A DNA stretch of 64,000 nt, from the NCBI RefSeq assembly GCF_004551525.1, contig NZ_SATR01000012.1, positions 59,565-123,564 of the forward strand, given 5' to 3'. The notes beneath the pieces are model-generated. The model searched no databases and had not been told where the DNA came from. It was given only the letters and a program-made list of their open reading frames with translations. The translations under genes were made by a program, and so were the position numbers. Shown piece by piece: positions 40,294 to 50,930 of this stretch (position 1 is its first letter; every line of letters starts with the position of its first letter). The DNA is from Vibrio ouci. Its GTDB lineage: Bacteria; Pseudomonadota; Gammaproteobacteria; Enterobacterales; Vibrionaceae.

Positions 40294-41220
40294 ATGTCTG
40301 CTTTTGCATTTTTTGGTGCGCTTGAAATTGGTCTGTTATACGGACTTGTAGCTTTGGGCGTCTATTTAACTTTTCGTGTTCTCGACTTTCCAGATCTCAG
40401 TGTTGATGGAAGCTTTCCTATGGGTGCGGCTGTTGCTGCAACGGCAATCGTCTCAGGCATAAACCCATGGGTAGCGACTTTCATGGCAATTATCGCTGGT
40501 GCGGCGACGGGGTGGGTAACGGCTTTTCTCGCAGTCAGATGTGGCATCTTACACCTGCTCGCGTCGATACTGACGATGATTGCGGCCTTCTCTATAAACA
40601 TCCGAATTATGGGGCGTCCAAACGTTGCCTTACTCGGTGAAGAAACCATCCTAACTCCATTTGAAGCCATCGGTGATCCAATGCTGGTTCGTCCATTGGT
40701 AGTTGGTGTATTGGTGCTGATCTCAGCATGGTTTGTGGTTCGTCTACTCAATAGTGACTTTGGCTTGGGCTTGAGAGCAACAGGTGTTAACGCTCGAATG
40801 GTCTCTGCGCAAGGTGCGAGTACCGCTTTTTACACTTACTTCGGTCTTGCTCTCTCTAACGGTTTTGTTGGATTTTCTGGTGCGCTATTTGCTCAAACCA
40901 ACAGCTTTGCAGACGTGACTTCTGGCGTCGGTACCATTGTTGTTGGCCTTGCTGCCGTTATCTTAGGTCAGACGCTAATACCGGGTCGTAAGATTTGGGT
41001 CGCTGTTGTCGCCGTTATTGTTGGTTCGGTGATCTATCGTCTAGCGGTCGCGTTTGCATTAAGTTCTGGGATGTTTGGTTTGCAAGCATCGGACCTAAAC
41101 TTGGTCACTGCAGTACTGGTTGCCGCAGCATTGATCGCACCAAAAATTAAAGGAAACCTAAAGTCAAAAAAGCGTAGTCGCCCACAAGCTCAAGGAAAAG
41201 AGTCTGGAGAAGTAGCATGA
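40294..41220 (+). CDS. TrpY-type ABC transporter permease
   Basis: 308 residues from ATG at 40294 (two in-frame TTG codons precede it; AAGGGAG is best spaced for the ATG). About eight to nine membrane helices, BPD_transp_2 (LivH/RbsC-like) family: VALGVYLTFRVLDFPDLSVD near the start is the conserved opening, with LGLRATGVNARMVSAQG the loop that contacts the ATPase. Its stop overlaps the ATPase start by 4 bp (ATGA). Confidence 0.9.
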   Translation: MSAFAFFGALEIGLLYGLVALGVYLTFRVLDFPDLSVDGSFPMGAAVAATAIVSGINPWVATFMAIIAGAATGWVTAFLAVRCGILHLLASILTMIAAFSINIRIMGRPNVALLGEETILTPFEAIGDPMLVRPLVVGVLVLISAWFVVRLLNSDFGLGLRATGVNARMVSAQGASTAFYTYFGLALSNGFVGFSGALFAQTNSFADVTSGVGTIVVGLAAVILGQTLIPGRKIWVAVVAVIVGSVIYRLAVAFALSSGMFGLQASDLNLVTAVLVAAALIAPKIKGNLKSKKRSRPQAQGKESGEVA

Positions 41221-42011
41221 TTCGATTGGAAGATATTCAAGTAACGTTTAATCCAGGCACAATCTTGGAAAACAGAGCGTTAAGAGGGGTGACTTTAGAA
41301 GTGCCAGAGCATCAATTTCTAACAGTGATTGGTTCGAATGGTGCCGGTAAATCAACCTTGCTTGGGGCGGTGACAGGTGAAACTCCTATGATTGGCGGTA
41401 AAGTTATTATTGATGAACTCGATGTAACCAAACAAACCGTCGATCAGCGTGCACAGCAATGTGCGAGAGTGTTCCAAGATCCACTCGCGGGTACATGTGG
41501 CGAGTTGACCATAGAAGAGAATATGGCTCTTGCTTACATGCGTGGTAAAAGGCGTGGCTGGAGCTTGTCGCTATCGTCCAAGCGTCGCCAGCTTTTCCAA
41601 GAAAGGATCAGTATTCTCGGCTTAGGGTTAGAGGATAGGTTGGGTGATAGCATAGGGCTGCTTTCCGGAGGGCAACGCCAAGCGGTGAGTCTCGTGATGG
41701 CAACGCTATCGGATAGTAAATTGCTGCTATTGGATGAACATACTGCGGCACTAGATCCTCGTATGGCGGCATTTATCATCGACTTAACCAAGAAAATCGT
41801 TAATGAGTTTAACTTAACTGTGATGATGGTAACTCACTCGATGAAAGATGCATTAGCTTGTGGTGATCGCACGGTGATGCTACACCAAGGGGAGATTGTG
41901 TTAGATGTCGCTGGAGAGCAGCGCCAGAATATGCAAGTTCCAGATCTATTAGAGATGTTCTCTAAGGTGAGAGGAGAAGAGTTAGCCGATGACAGTTTGT
42001 TGTTGAACTAG
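41217..42011 (+). CDS. TrpZ-type ABC transporter ATPase
   Basis: 264 residues. Walker A GSNGAGKST (about 41-49), ABC signature LLSGGQRQAVSL, Walker B LLLLDEHTAALDPR, switch His in VTHSMKDAL. Glu/His after the Walker B (DEH) is usual for this branch. It powers the transporter encoded by the two preceding genes. The operon ends in a hairpin 80 bp later, just before a diguanylate cyclase gene. Confidence 0.92.
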   Translation: MIRLEDIQVTFNPGTILENRALRGVTLEVPEHQFLTVIGSNGAGKSTLLGAVTGETPMIGGKVIIDELDVTKQTVDQRAQQCARVFQDPLAGTCGELTIEENMALAYMRGKRRGWSLSLSSKRRQLFQERISILGLGLEDRLGDSIGLLSGGQRQAVSLVMATLSDSKLLLLDEHTAALDPRMAAFIIDLTKKIVNEFNLTVMMVTHSMKDALACGDRTVMLHQGEIVLDVAGEQRQNMQVPDLLEMFSKVRGEELADDSLLLN

Positions 42012-42091
42012 GCAAAAGTTGGCTGAATTTTAACGAGACTGACTCTTTGAAAATGATACTTATGTGTCATAATTGAAAACAATACGTTTCC

Positions 42092-42130
42092 AAGCCTATT
42101 TGCCTTGTATAGGTGAATAGGCTTTTATTG
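42092..42130 (+). terminator. Hairpin between the ABC operon and the diguanylate cyclase gene
   Basis: AAGCCTATT, 15-nt loop, AATAGGCTT then TTATTGTTATTT. A second, exclusive pairing CCTAT/ATAGG uses the same left arm. It ends 16 bp before the cyclase ATG. Confidence 0.65.
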
Positions 42131-42145
42131 TTATTTGAGGGCGGG

Positions 42146-43606
42146 ATGCAGGTAAAAAGGCATTTTAGTTTAAAATTTGTATTGTTAATGCCTTTGGTAA
42201 TTGCCCTGTTGGTCTTAGCCTTAACAGGTAAGAACTATTACGATTCGGTTAATCGTGATATCGATGATGAGTACGAACGTATTACCGAAGCGTTGTCTCG
42301 CGCCAGTAAAGTGATCAGTGCGATTGATTACAGCTTTTCTAACTACTCCAAATCTAGCTACATTTTAATGTTAGAGCACAATATCCAAGTAAAAGATGGT
42401 TTGTGCCAAATGTGGCCGATAGATGCCTTGCTCTTGTCTGAAGGGCGACACCACGAGATTCCTGCCGTAGACATAAATTATATGCTGGTGGGTGACGCGA
42501 GCTTATGTGATCCAGAAAGCGAAGAGTATAAACGTGTATCTGGGCAGGTTTCTCTCGCTCCAGTGTTATCCTTTCTCCACGATATTGACTCCTATTTACT
42601 TGGTATCCACTATATCGACCGTGAAGGCTATCTGATGTCTTCGCCGGATACTTATGCGAGAAGCATTACTGCTGAATTACTCGCTACCTTGAAGGCTCGT
42701 CCTTATTGGCAGCAAACGGCCAATAATAGAGACTTAATTACGGTTACGGGTCCAGCACCGATGCCAACGACCAGTGTCTTAGTACTGAGTATGACCATGC
42801 CCGTTTATCAAGGTGAAGTACTTCAAGGTATGCTCTCACTTGATATTTCTTATGACGATATCCTCGATACGCATGGGAAGCTTGCGGGTAAATTAGGCAT
42901 TGTTGATACTGGCTTCCTTTCCTTGCCAGACAATGCGATGCGCACGCTAGATCTAGAACTAGAGGGAGCAAGGGGTTCACACACGCTTTTTTATCAGTTT
43001 GACTTAGCAAAAGAGATTCGAAACTTTTTTATTTTTGAACGTTATAGCTTAGCGGTCGTGGCCTTTATTTACGTCTTCTCTGTTATTGTCTTGTTTTTCA
43101 TTAATACTCGTGTCGAGCATGGTTACTTCAAAGAACTGGCCGCCAAAGATCCAATGACTGGGCTGCTTAACCGCCGAGGGTTGAAGGCGTTTTTGAAAAC
43201 AGCGCAACATAGCGACTATATAGCGTTAGCGGTATTCGATATCGACAACTTTAAATCGATTAATGACACCTATGGCCATGATGTTGGGGACACTGTCATT
43301 AGCCATGTCGCCGATCAAATCACTCTCAATATTCGACAAAGCGATGTGGCGGCACGTATTGGCGGGGAAGAGTTTGTTATCTATATGACGGGTAACGATA
43401 AGGCGCTACTGCAAAAAGGTATGACTCGTGTTCAACTGGCGATTGTTGCGACTTCTGCTGACGCGGTAGAAAGTGGCTTTACGATTTCTGGTGGTGTAGA
43501 AATCGTCACTAAGGATGAAGAGCGCGGCTTTGATTCTTTATTCAAAGCCGCAGACGAAAAGCTCTACCAAGCCAAAACAACAGGTAAAGATAAGCTAGTA
43601 TTCTAA
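42146..43606 (+). CDS. Membrane diguanylate cyclase (Cache-type sensor, GGEEF)
   Basis: 486 residues from ATG at 42146 (GAGGGCGGG upstream; a GTG at 42113 would lie inside the upstream hairpin). TM1 about 8-28, periplasmic Cache-like domain about 30-295, TM2 about 305-327, GGDEF domain about 330-486. The active site is GGEEF, with the product-inhibition I-site RQSD five residues before it, so an active, feedback-controlled c-di-GMP synthase is expected. Substrate-binding residues [19 protein letters not shown] are intact. It follows the TrpX-type ABC operon, so a shared ligand is possible. It overlaps the convergent dusC by 4 bp. Confidence 0.93.
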   Translation: MQVKRHFSLKFVLLMPLVIALLVLALTGKNYYDSVNRDIDDEYERITEALSRASKVISAIDYSFSNYSKSSYILMLEHNIQVKDGLCQMWPIDALLLSEGRHHEIPAVDINYMLVGDASLCDPESEEYKRVSGQVSLAPVLSFLHDIDSYLLGIHYIDREGYLMSSPDTYARSITAELLATLKARPYWQQTANNRDLITVTGPAPMPTTSVLVLSMTMPVYQGEVLQGMLSLDISYDDILDTHGKLAGKLGIVDTGFLSLPDNAMRTLDLELEGARGSHTLFYQFDLAKEIRNFFIFERYSLAVVAFIYVFSVIVLFFINTRVEHGYFKELAAKDPMTGLLNRRGLKAFLKTAQHSDYIALAVFDIDNFKSINDTYGHDVGDTVISHVADQITLNIRQSDVAARIGGEEFVIYMTGNDKALLQKGMTRVQLAIVATSADAVESGFTISGGVEIVTKDEERGFDSLFKAADEKLYQAKTTGKDKLVF

Positions 43607-44556
43607 GCTGATACCAGCTCATCGCGATATCGAGTAATGTACTCAACAATCGGCGCCGCTTTATTAAAGGTGCGGATTTCTCTAAACAACTCTGCTGCTT
43701 CTGGGTATTGTTGGCGTAAGTATGAGAACCACTGTTTTACTCGATTCGGATAGTAAAGACCTTTATCGCCTTTCATTTCATACTGCGAGTAAATCAGCAA
43801 CAGTTCGACAACTTCAAACCACGACATTACTTTGTGGTTGTGTTTCACGACATTGCCAAGGTTTGGCACGTTAAACGCACCGCGGCATACCATCAGTGAA
43901 TCAACACCCGTTGTCTCAATACAGGCTTGTCCGTCTTGGTAATTCCAGATTTCACCATTGGCGATCAATGGAATTGAAAAGCGCTGTCTAATCTGATTGA
44001 TATAGTCCCACTTTATTTCGCTGGCTTTATAGCCGCCAGTTTTGGTGCGTGCATGAACGGTGAGCTCGTTTGCGCCAGCGCTTTGAATAGCATCAACAAT
44101 TTCAAAACAGTCATCTGGGTTTTCCCAACCGAGGCGAATTTTTGCGGTAACAGGAGTACCCTGTGGCACTGCATCACGGCAGGCTTTAACCACGTTATGG
44201 ATAAGCTCTGGGTGTTGTAGAAGGGCTGCGCCACCTTTGCTCTTGTTGACCAGTTTAGCTGGGCAGCCAAAGTTTAGGTCGATGCCTTTTGCCCCTAGCT
44301 CTGCAGCGCGAATCGCATTCTCAGCCATCCATTTAGGGTCTTGACCAAGCAATTGTACGTGTACAGGAACGCCGGACTTAGTTTGCGAGCCTTGGAGTAG
44401 TTCTGGACACAAGCGATGAAATACATGATCAGGTAATAGCTGATCGACAACTCGAACAAACTCAGTGACACATAAATCATAGTCATTGATGTCCGTTAGA
44501 ATTTCTCTCATCAAATGGTCTAACACGCCCTCCATCGGGCCTAAAACTACTCGCAT
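43603..44556 (-). CDS. dusC: tRNA-dihydrouridine(16) synthase
   Basis: 317 residues. FMN TIM barrel with [11 protein letters not shown] near the N-terminus and the catalytic Cys in [19 protein letters not shown]. It reduces U16 of tRNAs. The DusC subgroup is inferred from overall similarity and the [10 protein letters not shown] segment. Its start lies directly after a terminator-like hairpin whose right arm holds the SD (GAGG). It is downstream of the pilin-like gene on the same strand. Confidence 0.9.
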   Translation of the reverse strand: MRVVLGPMEGVLDHLMREILTDINDYDLCVTEFVRVVDQLLPDHVFHRLCPELLQGSQTKSGVPVHVQLLGQDPKWMAENAIRAAELGAKGIDLNFGCPAKLVNKSKGGAALLQHPELIHNVVKACRDAVPQGTPVTAKIRLGWENPDDCFEIVDAIQSAGANELTVHARTKTGGYKASEIKWDYINQIRQRFSIPLIANGEIWNYQDGQACIETTGVDSLMVCRGAFNVPNLGNVVKHNHKVMSWFEVVELLLIYSQYEMKGDKGLYYPNRVKQWFSYLRQQYPEAAELFREIRTFNKAAPIVEYITRYRDELVSA

Positions 44557-44583
44557 AAAAAACGCCTCTTTTTAAGGAGGCGT
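44557..44583 (-). terminator. Terminator-like hairpin ending at the dusC start codon
   Basis: On the minus strand ACGCCTC, 8-nt loop, GAGGCGT, then TTTTTT and immediately the ATG of dusC. It should end transcripts of the pilin gene and also covers the dusC SD. Confidence 0.65.
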
Positions 44584-44618
44584 GATTTTAGAGGTTAGGG
44601 GCAGAAATGTCACGAGCT

Positions 44619-45173
44619 CTATGCCATTTCGGTCGTCTGTCTAGTTTCACCTGTTAGAGGAGAGTAATAGAGGATCGGTAACCTTTCTTCAATGGTAAAG
44701 CTTGGCGTGTAATAGTAATAACACTCGTTACCTGACGTATACCAGCTGACAATCTCTTCTTCTGACGGAAGTACCGTCCCTGGATCGTCATGTTGCGAAC
44801 GTATCTCTAGGTCAGTATCGACCAAAGCATCCCACAGCAACACGCAGTCTCCACCACGAATAAGGATCGTATCATTATCATTTGGAGTCAGTGGTGTTTG
44901 GTTGACTGATATCGGGAATCCAGTTGTCGATGGGTAGACATCACCGTTACCGTAATCGACCACACCCGTTGGTTCACCTTCAGTTAGCCATTTGGCATGG
45001 TAAAGACCCACAGACGCTTCAAAGCTTGCAAATGCAGCGTCAGCGCGCGCAAGGTGGGCATCTCGCTGATAATTGAGAAAGCGCGGGGCAGCGGTCACAG
45101 CAAGTACACCAAGAATAACAATGACCACAACCAGCTCGATGAGAGTGAAGCCTTTATTGCGATAGTTTTTCAT
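44619..45173 (-). CDS. Type IV pilin-like prepilin (MSHA/PilA class)
   Basis: 184 residues. Short basic leader MKNYRNKG then FTLIELVVVIVILGVLA: a classical prepilin peptidase site (Gly-Phe, Glu+5) and hydrophobic N-terminal helix. The globular part has two Cys (about 114 and 150) that could form the C-terminal disulfide loop. No pilus assembly genes lie nearby, so it must use machinery encoded elsewhere or be a minor pilin. The closest impression is MSHA-type pilin, from the opening residues (TAAPRFLNYQRDAHLA). Confidence 0.82.
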   Translation of the reverse strand: MKNYRNKGFTLIELVVVIVILGVLAVTAAPRFLNYQRDAHLARADAAFASFEASVGLYHAKWLTEGEPTGVVDYGNGDVYPSTTGFPISVNQTPLTPNDNDTILIRGGDCVLLWDALVDTDLEIRSQHDDPGTVLPSEEEIVSWYTSGNECYYYYTPSFTIEERLPILYYSPLTGETRQTTEMA

Positions 45174-45371
45174 TGCAAATACTACAAAAAATAAAACAAA
45201 TGTAAGGAAATGTAATTGTTCGCATCATGCGCCTAGAATTCAAATTCTCAAAGAGAAATAAGTGTCGGCGAAGAAAAAAGGCTAGGCAGAAATCTCTCTT
45301 GCTAGCCGTGACGGGTACATTGTCGAAATTTTACAAGGAGAGGCTATCGAATCAGGGAGGAAAGTCTCGAA

Positions 45372-45401
45372 GTGACCCAAGGCCTTGCATAGGGTTATAA
45401 T
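45372..45401 (+). promoter_or_regulatory. Candidate sigma-70 promoter of the YecA-family gene
   Basis: GTGACC (45372-45377), 18-bp spacer, TATAAT (45396-45401), 28 bp before the start codon. Confidence 0.55.
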
Positions 45402-45429
45402 GCGCCCAATATATGGTTAACACTAGAAA

Positions 45430-46050
45430 ATGATAATGAAGTATCAATTACTGACACTAGAAGACTCAATTACTGATGAATCTCCGTTTTTTATTGAAGG
45501 TTTGACGCTCGCTGCCAATATGGCAACTAAGCCGTTAGCGCCTGAAACTTGGCTGCCTTCAGTATTTTCGCAGCAAGCAGACGCAGCGAAAGGGGCAATT
45601 GAAGGGCAGATTAATCAGCAATATGGCTTTCTAAAACGCAACGAGTATTCGCTGTTGGCACTGCTAGAAGAAGAGACTAAAGGCGAGCAGTTGGCTGATT
45701 TCGCAGAAGGTTTTATGACCTTGTGGCCAACCATTGAAGAACAATGGATGGAAGTGAATGTCGGTGATGGTACGCTGCGCATGTTACAAGCGATGCTGAC
45801 TACCTTTATGTTGGCGATCGACGAAGAGCAAACGCAACATCAGATGAAAGAATCAGGTATTGAGTGCCCACCAAGCTTGGCGGATTTTCTCGATCAAATT
45901 GACTTGATGATTTCAGAGGTTGCACAGTCAGCTGATGAAGCGATGATTGGCGCCAAAGCTCAAAGTGTTAATCCATATAAAGATATTGGTCGTAATGACG
46001 CTTGCCCATGTAACAGCGGAAAAAAGTTTAAACAGTGCTGCGGAAAGTAG
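45430..46050 (+). CDS. YecA/YgfB (UPF0149) family protein with SEC-C zinc motif
   Basis: 206 residues. The N-terminal about 170 residues are helical and fit the UPF0149 family. The C-terminus GRNDACPCNSGKKFKQCCG is a SEC-C metal-binding motif (C-x-C, then CC), as at the end of SecA. A general role is not established; E. coli YecA binds zinc through the same motif. In-frame ATGs at 45430 and 45436 are both possible and the SD is weak. Monocistronic, with lolA beyond a hairpin. Confidence 0.82.
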   Translation: MIMKYQLLTLEDSITDESPFFIEGLTLAANMATKPLAPETWLPSVFSQQADAAKGAIEGQINQQYGFLKRNEYSLLALLEEETKGEQLADFAEGFMTLWPTIEEQWMEVNVGDGTLRMLQAMLTTFMLAIDEEQTQHQMKESGIECPPSLADFLDQIDLMISEVAQSADEAMIGAKAQSVNPYKDIGRNDACPCNSGKKFKQCCGK

Positions 46051-46069
46051 TTATCTCAACCGAACAAAC

Positions 46070-46099
46070 TTAACCTTCTCCGGTCAAAGAGAAGGTTAA
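46070..46099 (+). terminator. Hairpin between the YecA-family gene and lolA
   Basis: TTAACCTTCTC, 8-nt loop, GAGAAGGTTAA: an 11-bp perfect stem but no T run, so a weak terminator at best. Confidence 0.5.
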
Positions 46100-46143
46100 A
46101 GCACGTTATAACTAGATCAAACCAACAATCAGGGTAGAACTTA

Positions 46144-46740
46144 ATGAAAAAATTGGCCGTATTATTTTTGATGAGCTTTTCAGTTTTAGCTGCGCCTAAA
46201 GATGAATTAAGCCAGCGTCTACAAAAGAACGATGGCTTTAGTGCGGACTTTGCTCAGCAATTGATTAGCCCTGAAGGTGACCTGGTGATGGAAGGGCAGG
46301 GTAAAGTCGAAATTGCGAGACCGAGCTTATTCCGTTGGACGACAACGGCACCAGACGAAAATGTACTGGTTTCGGACGGTCAATCGCTTTGGTATTACAG
46401 CCCGTTTATCGAACAAGTGAGTATTTACTGGCAAGAACAAGCAACAGAGCAAACACCTTTCGTTTTGTTGACGCGTAATCGCGCCAGTGACTGGGATAAC
46501 TACAAGGTTGACCAGCAAGGTGATACTTTCATCCTGACGCCTACCGCAGCAGACAGTAACCAAGGTCAGTTCAAGCTAAACATTGATGAGCAAGGCGCTG
46601 TTCAAGGTTTTAGTGTGGTTGAGCAAGATGGCCAGCAAAGTAACTTTACGTTTAACAACATTAACCTCAATAAGCCAAAGGCAAACCGTTTTACTTTTGT
46701 AATTCCTGAAGGTGTAGAGGTTGATGACCAAAGGAACTAA
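46144..46740 (+). CDS. lolA: Outer-membrane lipoprotein carrier protein
   Basis: 198 residues, signal peptide 1-16 ([10 protein letters not shown]). The LolA family is seen in [14 protein letters not shown], the [13 protein letters not shown] strand and [14 protein letters not shown]. It ferries lipoproteins across the periplasm from LolCDE to LolB. rarA starts 2 bp after its stop, so the two are one operon, as in E. coli lolA-rarA. Confidence 0.96.
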   Translation: MKKLAVLFLMSFSVLAAPKDELSQRLQKNDGFSADFAQQLISPEGDLVMEGQGKVEIARPSLFRWTTTAPDENVLVSDGQSLWYYSPFIEQVSIYWQEQATEQTPFVLLTRNRASDWDNYKVDQQGDTFILTPTAADSNQGQFKLNIDEQGAVQGFSVVEQDGQQSNFTFNNINLNKPKANRFTFVIPEGVEVDDQRN

Positions 46741-46742
46741 AT

Positions 46743-48089
46743 GTGAGTAATTTCTCATTCGATTTTTCAGGGGACGAAGATTTTCGTCCCCTTGCCGCTA
46801 GAATGCGCCCAGAAACGCTCGAGCAATATATCGGTCAGCAGCATATTCTGGGTGTCGGAAAGCCTCTGCGTCGTGCTTTGGAAGCGGGTCATATTCACTC
46901 AATGATTTTGTGGGGCCCTCCGGGTACCGGAAAGACGACCCTAGCTGAAGTCGCAGCCAATTACGCGAATGCGGAGGTAGAGCGTGTCTCTGCGGTTACC
47001 TCGGGTGTGAAAGAAATCCGCGCGGCGATTGAAAGAGCGCGTGAGAACAAACTTGCCGGTAGACGCACAATCTTGTTCGTTGACGAGGTGCATCGCTTCA
47101 ATAAATCACAACAAGATGCATTTTTGCCGCACATTGAAGATGGCACGGTGACCTTCATCGGTGCCACAACGGAAAACCCATCTTTTGAGCTTAACAACGC
47201 ATTGCTCTCACGGGCACGTGTGTACAAATTGACCTCGTTGGCTCAACAGGATATTCGTCTAGCGCTTAAACAAGCGATTGAAGATCAAGAACGAGGTTTA
47301 GGCAACGTAGAAGCATCTTTTGCTGAAGGTGTCCTTGAGCGATTGTCTGAGTTAGTTAATGGTGATGCTCGTATGTCACTGAATTACCTTGAACTTCTCT
47401 ACGATATGGCCGAAGAAGATGAGCAGGGTGTGAAGGTAATTACCTTACCGCTATTAGCTGAAGTTGCGGGTGAAAAAGTCTCTCGTTTTGATAACAAGGG
47501 CGATATTTGGTACGACCTTATTTCGGTAGTACATAAGTCGATTCGCGGCTCTAACCCAGATGCGGCGCTGTATTGGTCTGCACGTATGATTGCCGCAGGT
47601 TGTGACCCGCTTTATATCGCCCGCCGTTTGCTTGCTATCGCATCAGAAGATGTGGGTAATGCAGACCCTAGGGCGATGCAAGTTGCGCTCTCTGCATGGG
47701 ATTGTTTTACCCGTGTTGGCCCAGCAGAAGGTGAGCGAGCAATTGCACAAGCGATTGTTTACCTAGCGTGTGCACCAAAAAGTAATGCCGTGTATACCGC
47801 GTGGAAGCAAGCCTTAACGGATGCGCATAATCTGCCTGAGTATGAAGTGCCTGTTCATTTACGTAATGCACCGACCTCTTTGATGAAAGATCTTGGCTAT
47901 GGGCAAGAGTATCGTTATGCCCACGATGAGCCAGGAGCGTATGCGGCAGGTGAACAGTATTTGCCACCTGAAATGGCAGAGACACGCTACTATCAACCGA
48001 CAAATAGGGGCTTAGAAACCAAAATTGGCGAAAAGTTAGATTACTTGGCTAGTTTAGACGCAAAAAGCCCACAAAAGCGCTATGAATAA
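46743..48089 (+). CDS. rarA: Replication-associated recombination ATPase
   Basis: 448 residues from GTG at 46743; the ATG two bases earlier is followed directly by a stop in its own frame, so GTG must be used. Walker [10 protein letters not shown], Walker B FVDEVHRF, sensor [18 protein letters not shown], and the C-terminal tetramerisation domain ([18 protein letters not shown]). RarA/MgsA acts at stalled replication forks. Co-translated with lolA. Confidence 0.95.
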   Translation: MSNFSFDFSGDEDFRPLAARMRPETLEQYIGQQHILGVGKPLRRALEAGHIHSMILWGPPGTGKTTLAEVAANYANAEVERVSAVTSGVKEIRAAIERARENKLAGRRTILFVDEVHRFNKSQQDAFLPHIEDGTVTFIGATTENPSFELNNALLSRARVYKLTSLAQQDIRLALKQAIEDQERGLGNVEASFAEGVLERLSELVNGDARMSLNYLELLYDMAEEDEQGVKVITLPLLAEVAGEKVSRFDNKGDIWYDLISVVHKSIRGSNPDAALYWSARMIAAGCDPLYIARRLLAIASEDVGNADPRAMQVALSAWDCFTRVGPAEGERAIAQAIVYLACAPKSNAVYTAWKQALTDAHNLPEYEVPVHLRNAPTSLMKDLGYGQEYRYAHDEPGAYAAGEQYLPPEMAETRYYQPTNRGLETKIGEKLDYLASLDAKSPQKRYE

Positions 48090-48116
48090 GCGAGCATTTT
48101 AGATACATTTATCCAA

Positions 48117-48247
48117 TTATCCCTTCATACTTGAAGCCGCAGCTTTGTTAACTGCACCAATTCACCCTAATCACATAGAGCACCTATGCTCATAGGGCTG
48201 AATTGGTTTGTTTCCTCGCTGCAACTCCAATTATTTTGGGAACTATT
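48117..48247. repeat. ERIC-like palindromic repeat
   Basis: About 130 bp. The ends are inverted repeats (CATACTTGAAGCCGCAGC at 48126-48143 against GCTGCAACTCCAATTATT at 48218-48235), and the centre CACCCTAATCACATAGAG / CACCTATGCTCATAGGG matches the ERIC core in reverse orientation. ERIC (IRU) elements are known in enterobacteria and vibrios. It lies in the gap between rarA and serS and would be transcribed as a long hairpin. Confidence 0.75.
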
Positions 48248-48291
48248 TATTAGCGTTTGAGCACGATGCTTAAGCGCGATTTCACAACTAA

Positions 48292-49617
<1,326 letters not shown>

Positions 49618-49649
49618 TCGAAAGATTCGCTTGGTAGAAATGAATAGAG

Positions 49650-49680
49650 AAAAGGCGACTCACTGAGTCGCCTTTTTTTA
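49650..49680 (+). terminator. Terminator of serS
   Basis: AAAAGGCGACTC, ACT, GAGTCGCCTTTTTTT. Confidence 0.92.
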
Positions 49681-49698
49681 TTACTTAGCGAGTACTAA

Positions 49699-49721
49699 AA
49701 AGCCGACCTTACGTCGGCTTT
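49699..49721 (-). terminator. Terminator of ansA (minus strand)
   Basis: On the minus strand AAAGCCGAC, GTAAG, GTCGGCTTT then TTAG. Confidence 0.8.
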
Positions 49722-49755
49722 GCTTACTTAACGATGTTGTTAAATCGAGTGTCGC

Positions 49756-50772
49756 TTAGATGCTCATCTCACCACGCAGAACTTGCTGCATTTTCACTTT
49801 TACTTGTTCGTAGCTTAAGCCTTGGCTTAGTAAGAAGTGAAGTTTTGCTAGTGCCGCTTCAGGTGTCATATCGTAGCCGCTAATTACGCCTGCTTCTGCA
49901 AGAGCACAACCTGTCGCGTAACCGCCCATGTTAACCTTACCTGCTAGACACTGGGTAAGGTTTACCACAAGCACGCCACGCTCTGAGGCATCTTTCAAAT
50001 GGCCTAGAAGTTCAGGGTTTTGCGGTGCGTTACCTACGCCAAACGTTAGCAGAATCATCGCGTTAACCGGCTGTAGTAATGTATTGCGAATCACTTCATG
50101 CGAGATGCCTGGGTACATGGTAATAACGCCAATTGGCTGCGGCGTAATATCGTGAACCTTAAACTCACCTTCAGGCACTTTACCCACTTCAATATCACTG
50201 CTGATTTGAATGTTGATACCTGCTTCAAGCAGAGGCGGCAAGTTTGGAGATGTAAAGGCATTAAAGCCGTCAGCATGCGATTTAGTACTACGGTTACCAC
50301 GCATCAACTTGTTGTTGAAAAACAGCGTCACTTCATTGATCGGGTAGTTAGCCGCAATGTGCAAGGCATTGAGTAAGTTTGCTTGGCCATCAGAACGAAG
50401 CTCGGCTAGAGGGATCTGTGAGCCGGTTACAATTACAGGTTTACCTAGGTTTTCGAACATAAATGACAACGCAGATGCCGTATATGCCATGGTGTCCGTA
50501 CCATGCAGGATAACGAAACCGTCGTACTTGTCATAGTTATCGCGAATATCGTCGGCGATCTGTTGCCAATCTGCTGGCGTCATATCAGAAGAGTCGATCA
50601 GAGGATCGTATTCGTGAATGGTAAATTCTGGCATTTCTGGGCGGTGAAACTCTGGCATGCTTGCGAGTTGCTTTTCCATAAAACCAGCGACTGGAACATA
50701 ACCGTGATCATGGGATTTTTGCATTCCAATGGTGCCGCCAGTGTAGGCGATATAAATATGTTTTCTAGCCAT
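49756..50772 (-). CDS. ansA: L-asparaginase I, cytoplasmic
   Basis: 338 residues, no signal peptide, as for type I enzymes. Catalytic threonines in YTGGTIGMQ (about 10-18) and HGTDTMAYTAS (about 90-100), with the conserved MRGNRSTKSHADGFNAF. Hydrolyses asparagine to aspartate and ammonia. It lies downstream of sppA on the same strand, the order sppA-ansA known from E. coli, but a terminator lies between them here. Confidence 0.96.
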   Translation of the reverse strand: MARKHIYIAYTGGTIGMQKSHDHGYVPVAGFMEKQLASMPEFHRPEMPEFTIHEYDPLIDSSDMTPADWQQIADDIRDNYDKYDGFVILHGTDTMAYTASALSFMFENLGKPVIVTGSQIPLAELRSDGQANLLNALHIAANYPINEVTLFFNNKLMRGNRSTKSHADGFNAFTSPNLPPLLEAGINIQISSDIEVGKVPEGEFKVHDITPQPIGVITMYPGISHEVIRNTLLQPVNAMILLTFGVGNAPQNPELLGHLKDASERGVLVVNLTQCLAGKVNMGGYATGCALAEAGVISGYDMTPEAALAKLHFLLSQGLSYEQVKVKMQQVLRGEMSI

Positions 50773-50836
50773 TGCTTTGAAACCAGTTAATCGTAGGGGG
50801 AACAGAGCGTGGGATTATATATTAATCTTAGCCAAT

Positions 50837-50866
50837 AAAAAGGGGCATCCCGCACAGGAATACCCC
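50837..50866 (-). terminator. Terminator between sppA and ansA (minus strand)
   Basis: On the minus strand AGGGGTATTCC, loop, GGGATGCCCCT then TTTTATT. Stem with minor mismatches. Confidence 0.8.
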
Positions 50867-50930
50867 TAAATTAGCAGTGTTTGAAACGTTGTATTGTAAC
50901 TTTACGCTTTACTAGTGATTAATTGTGTAA

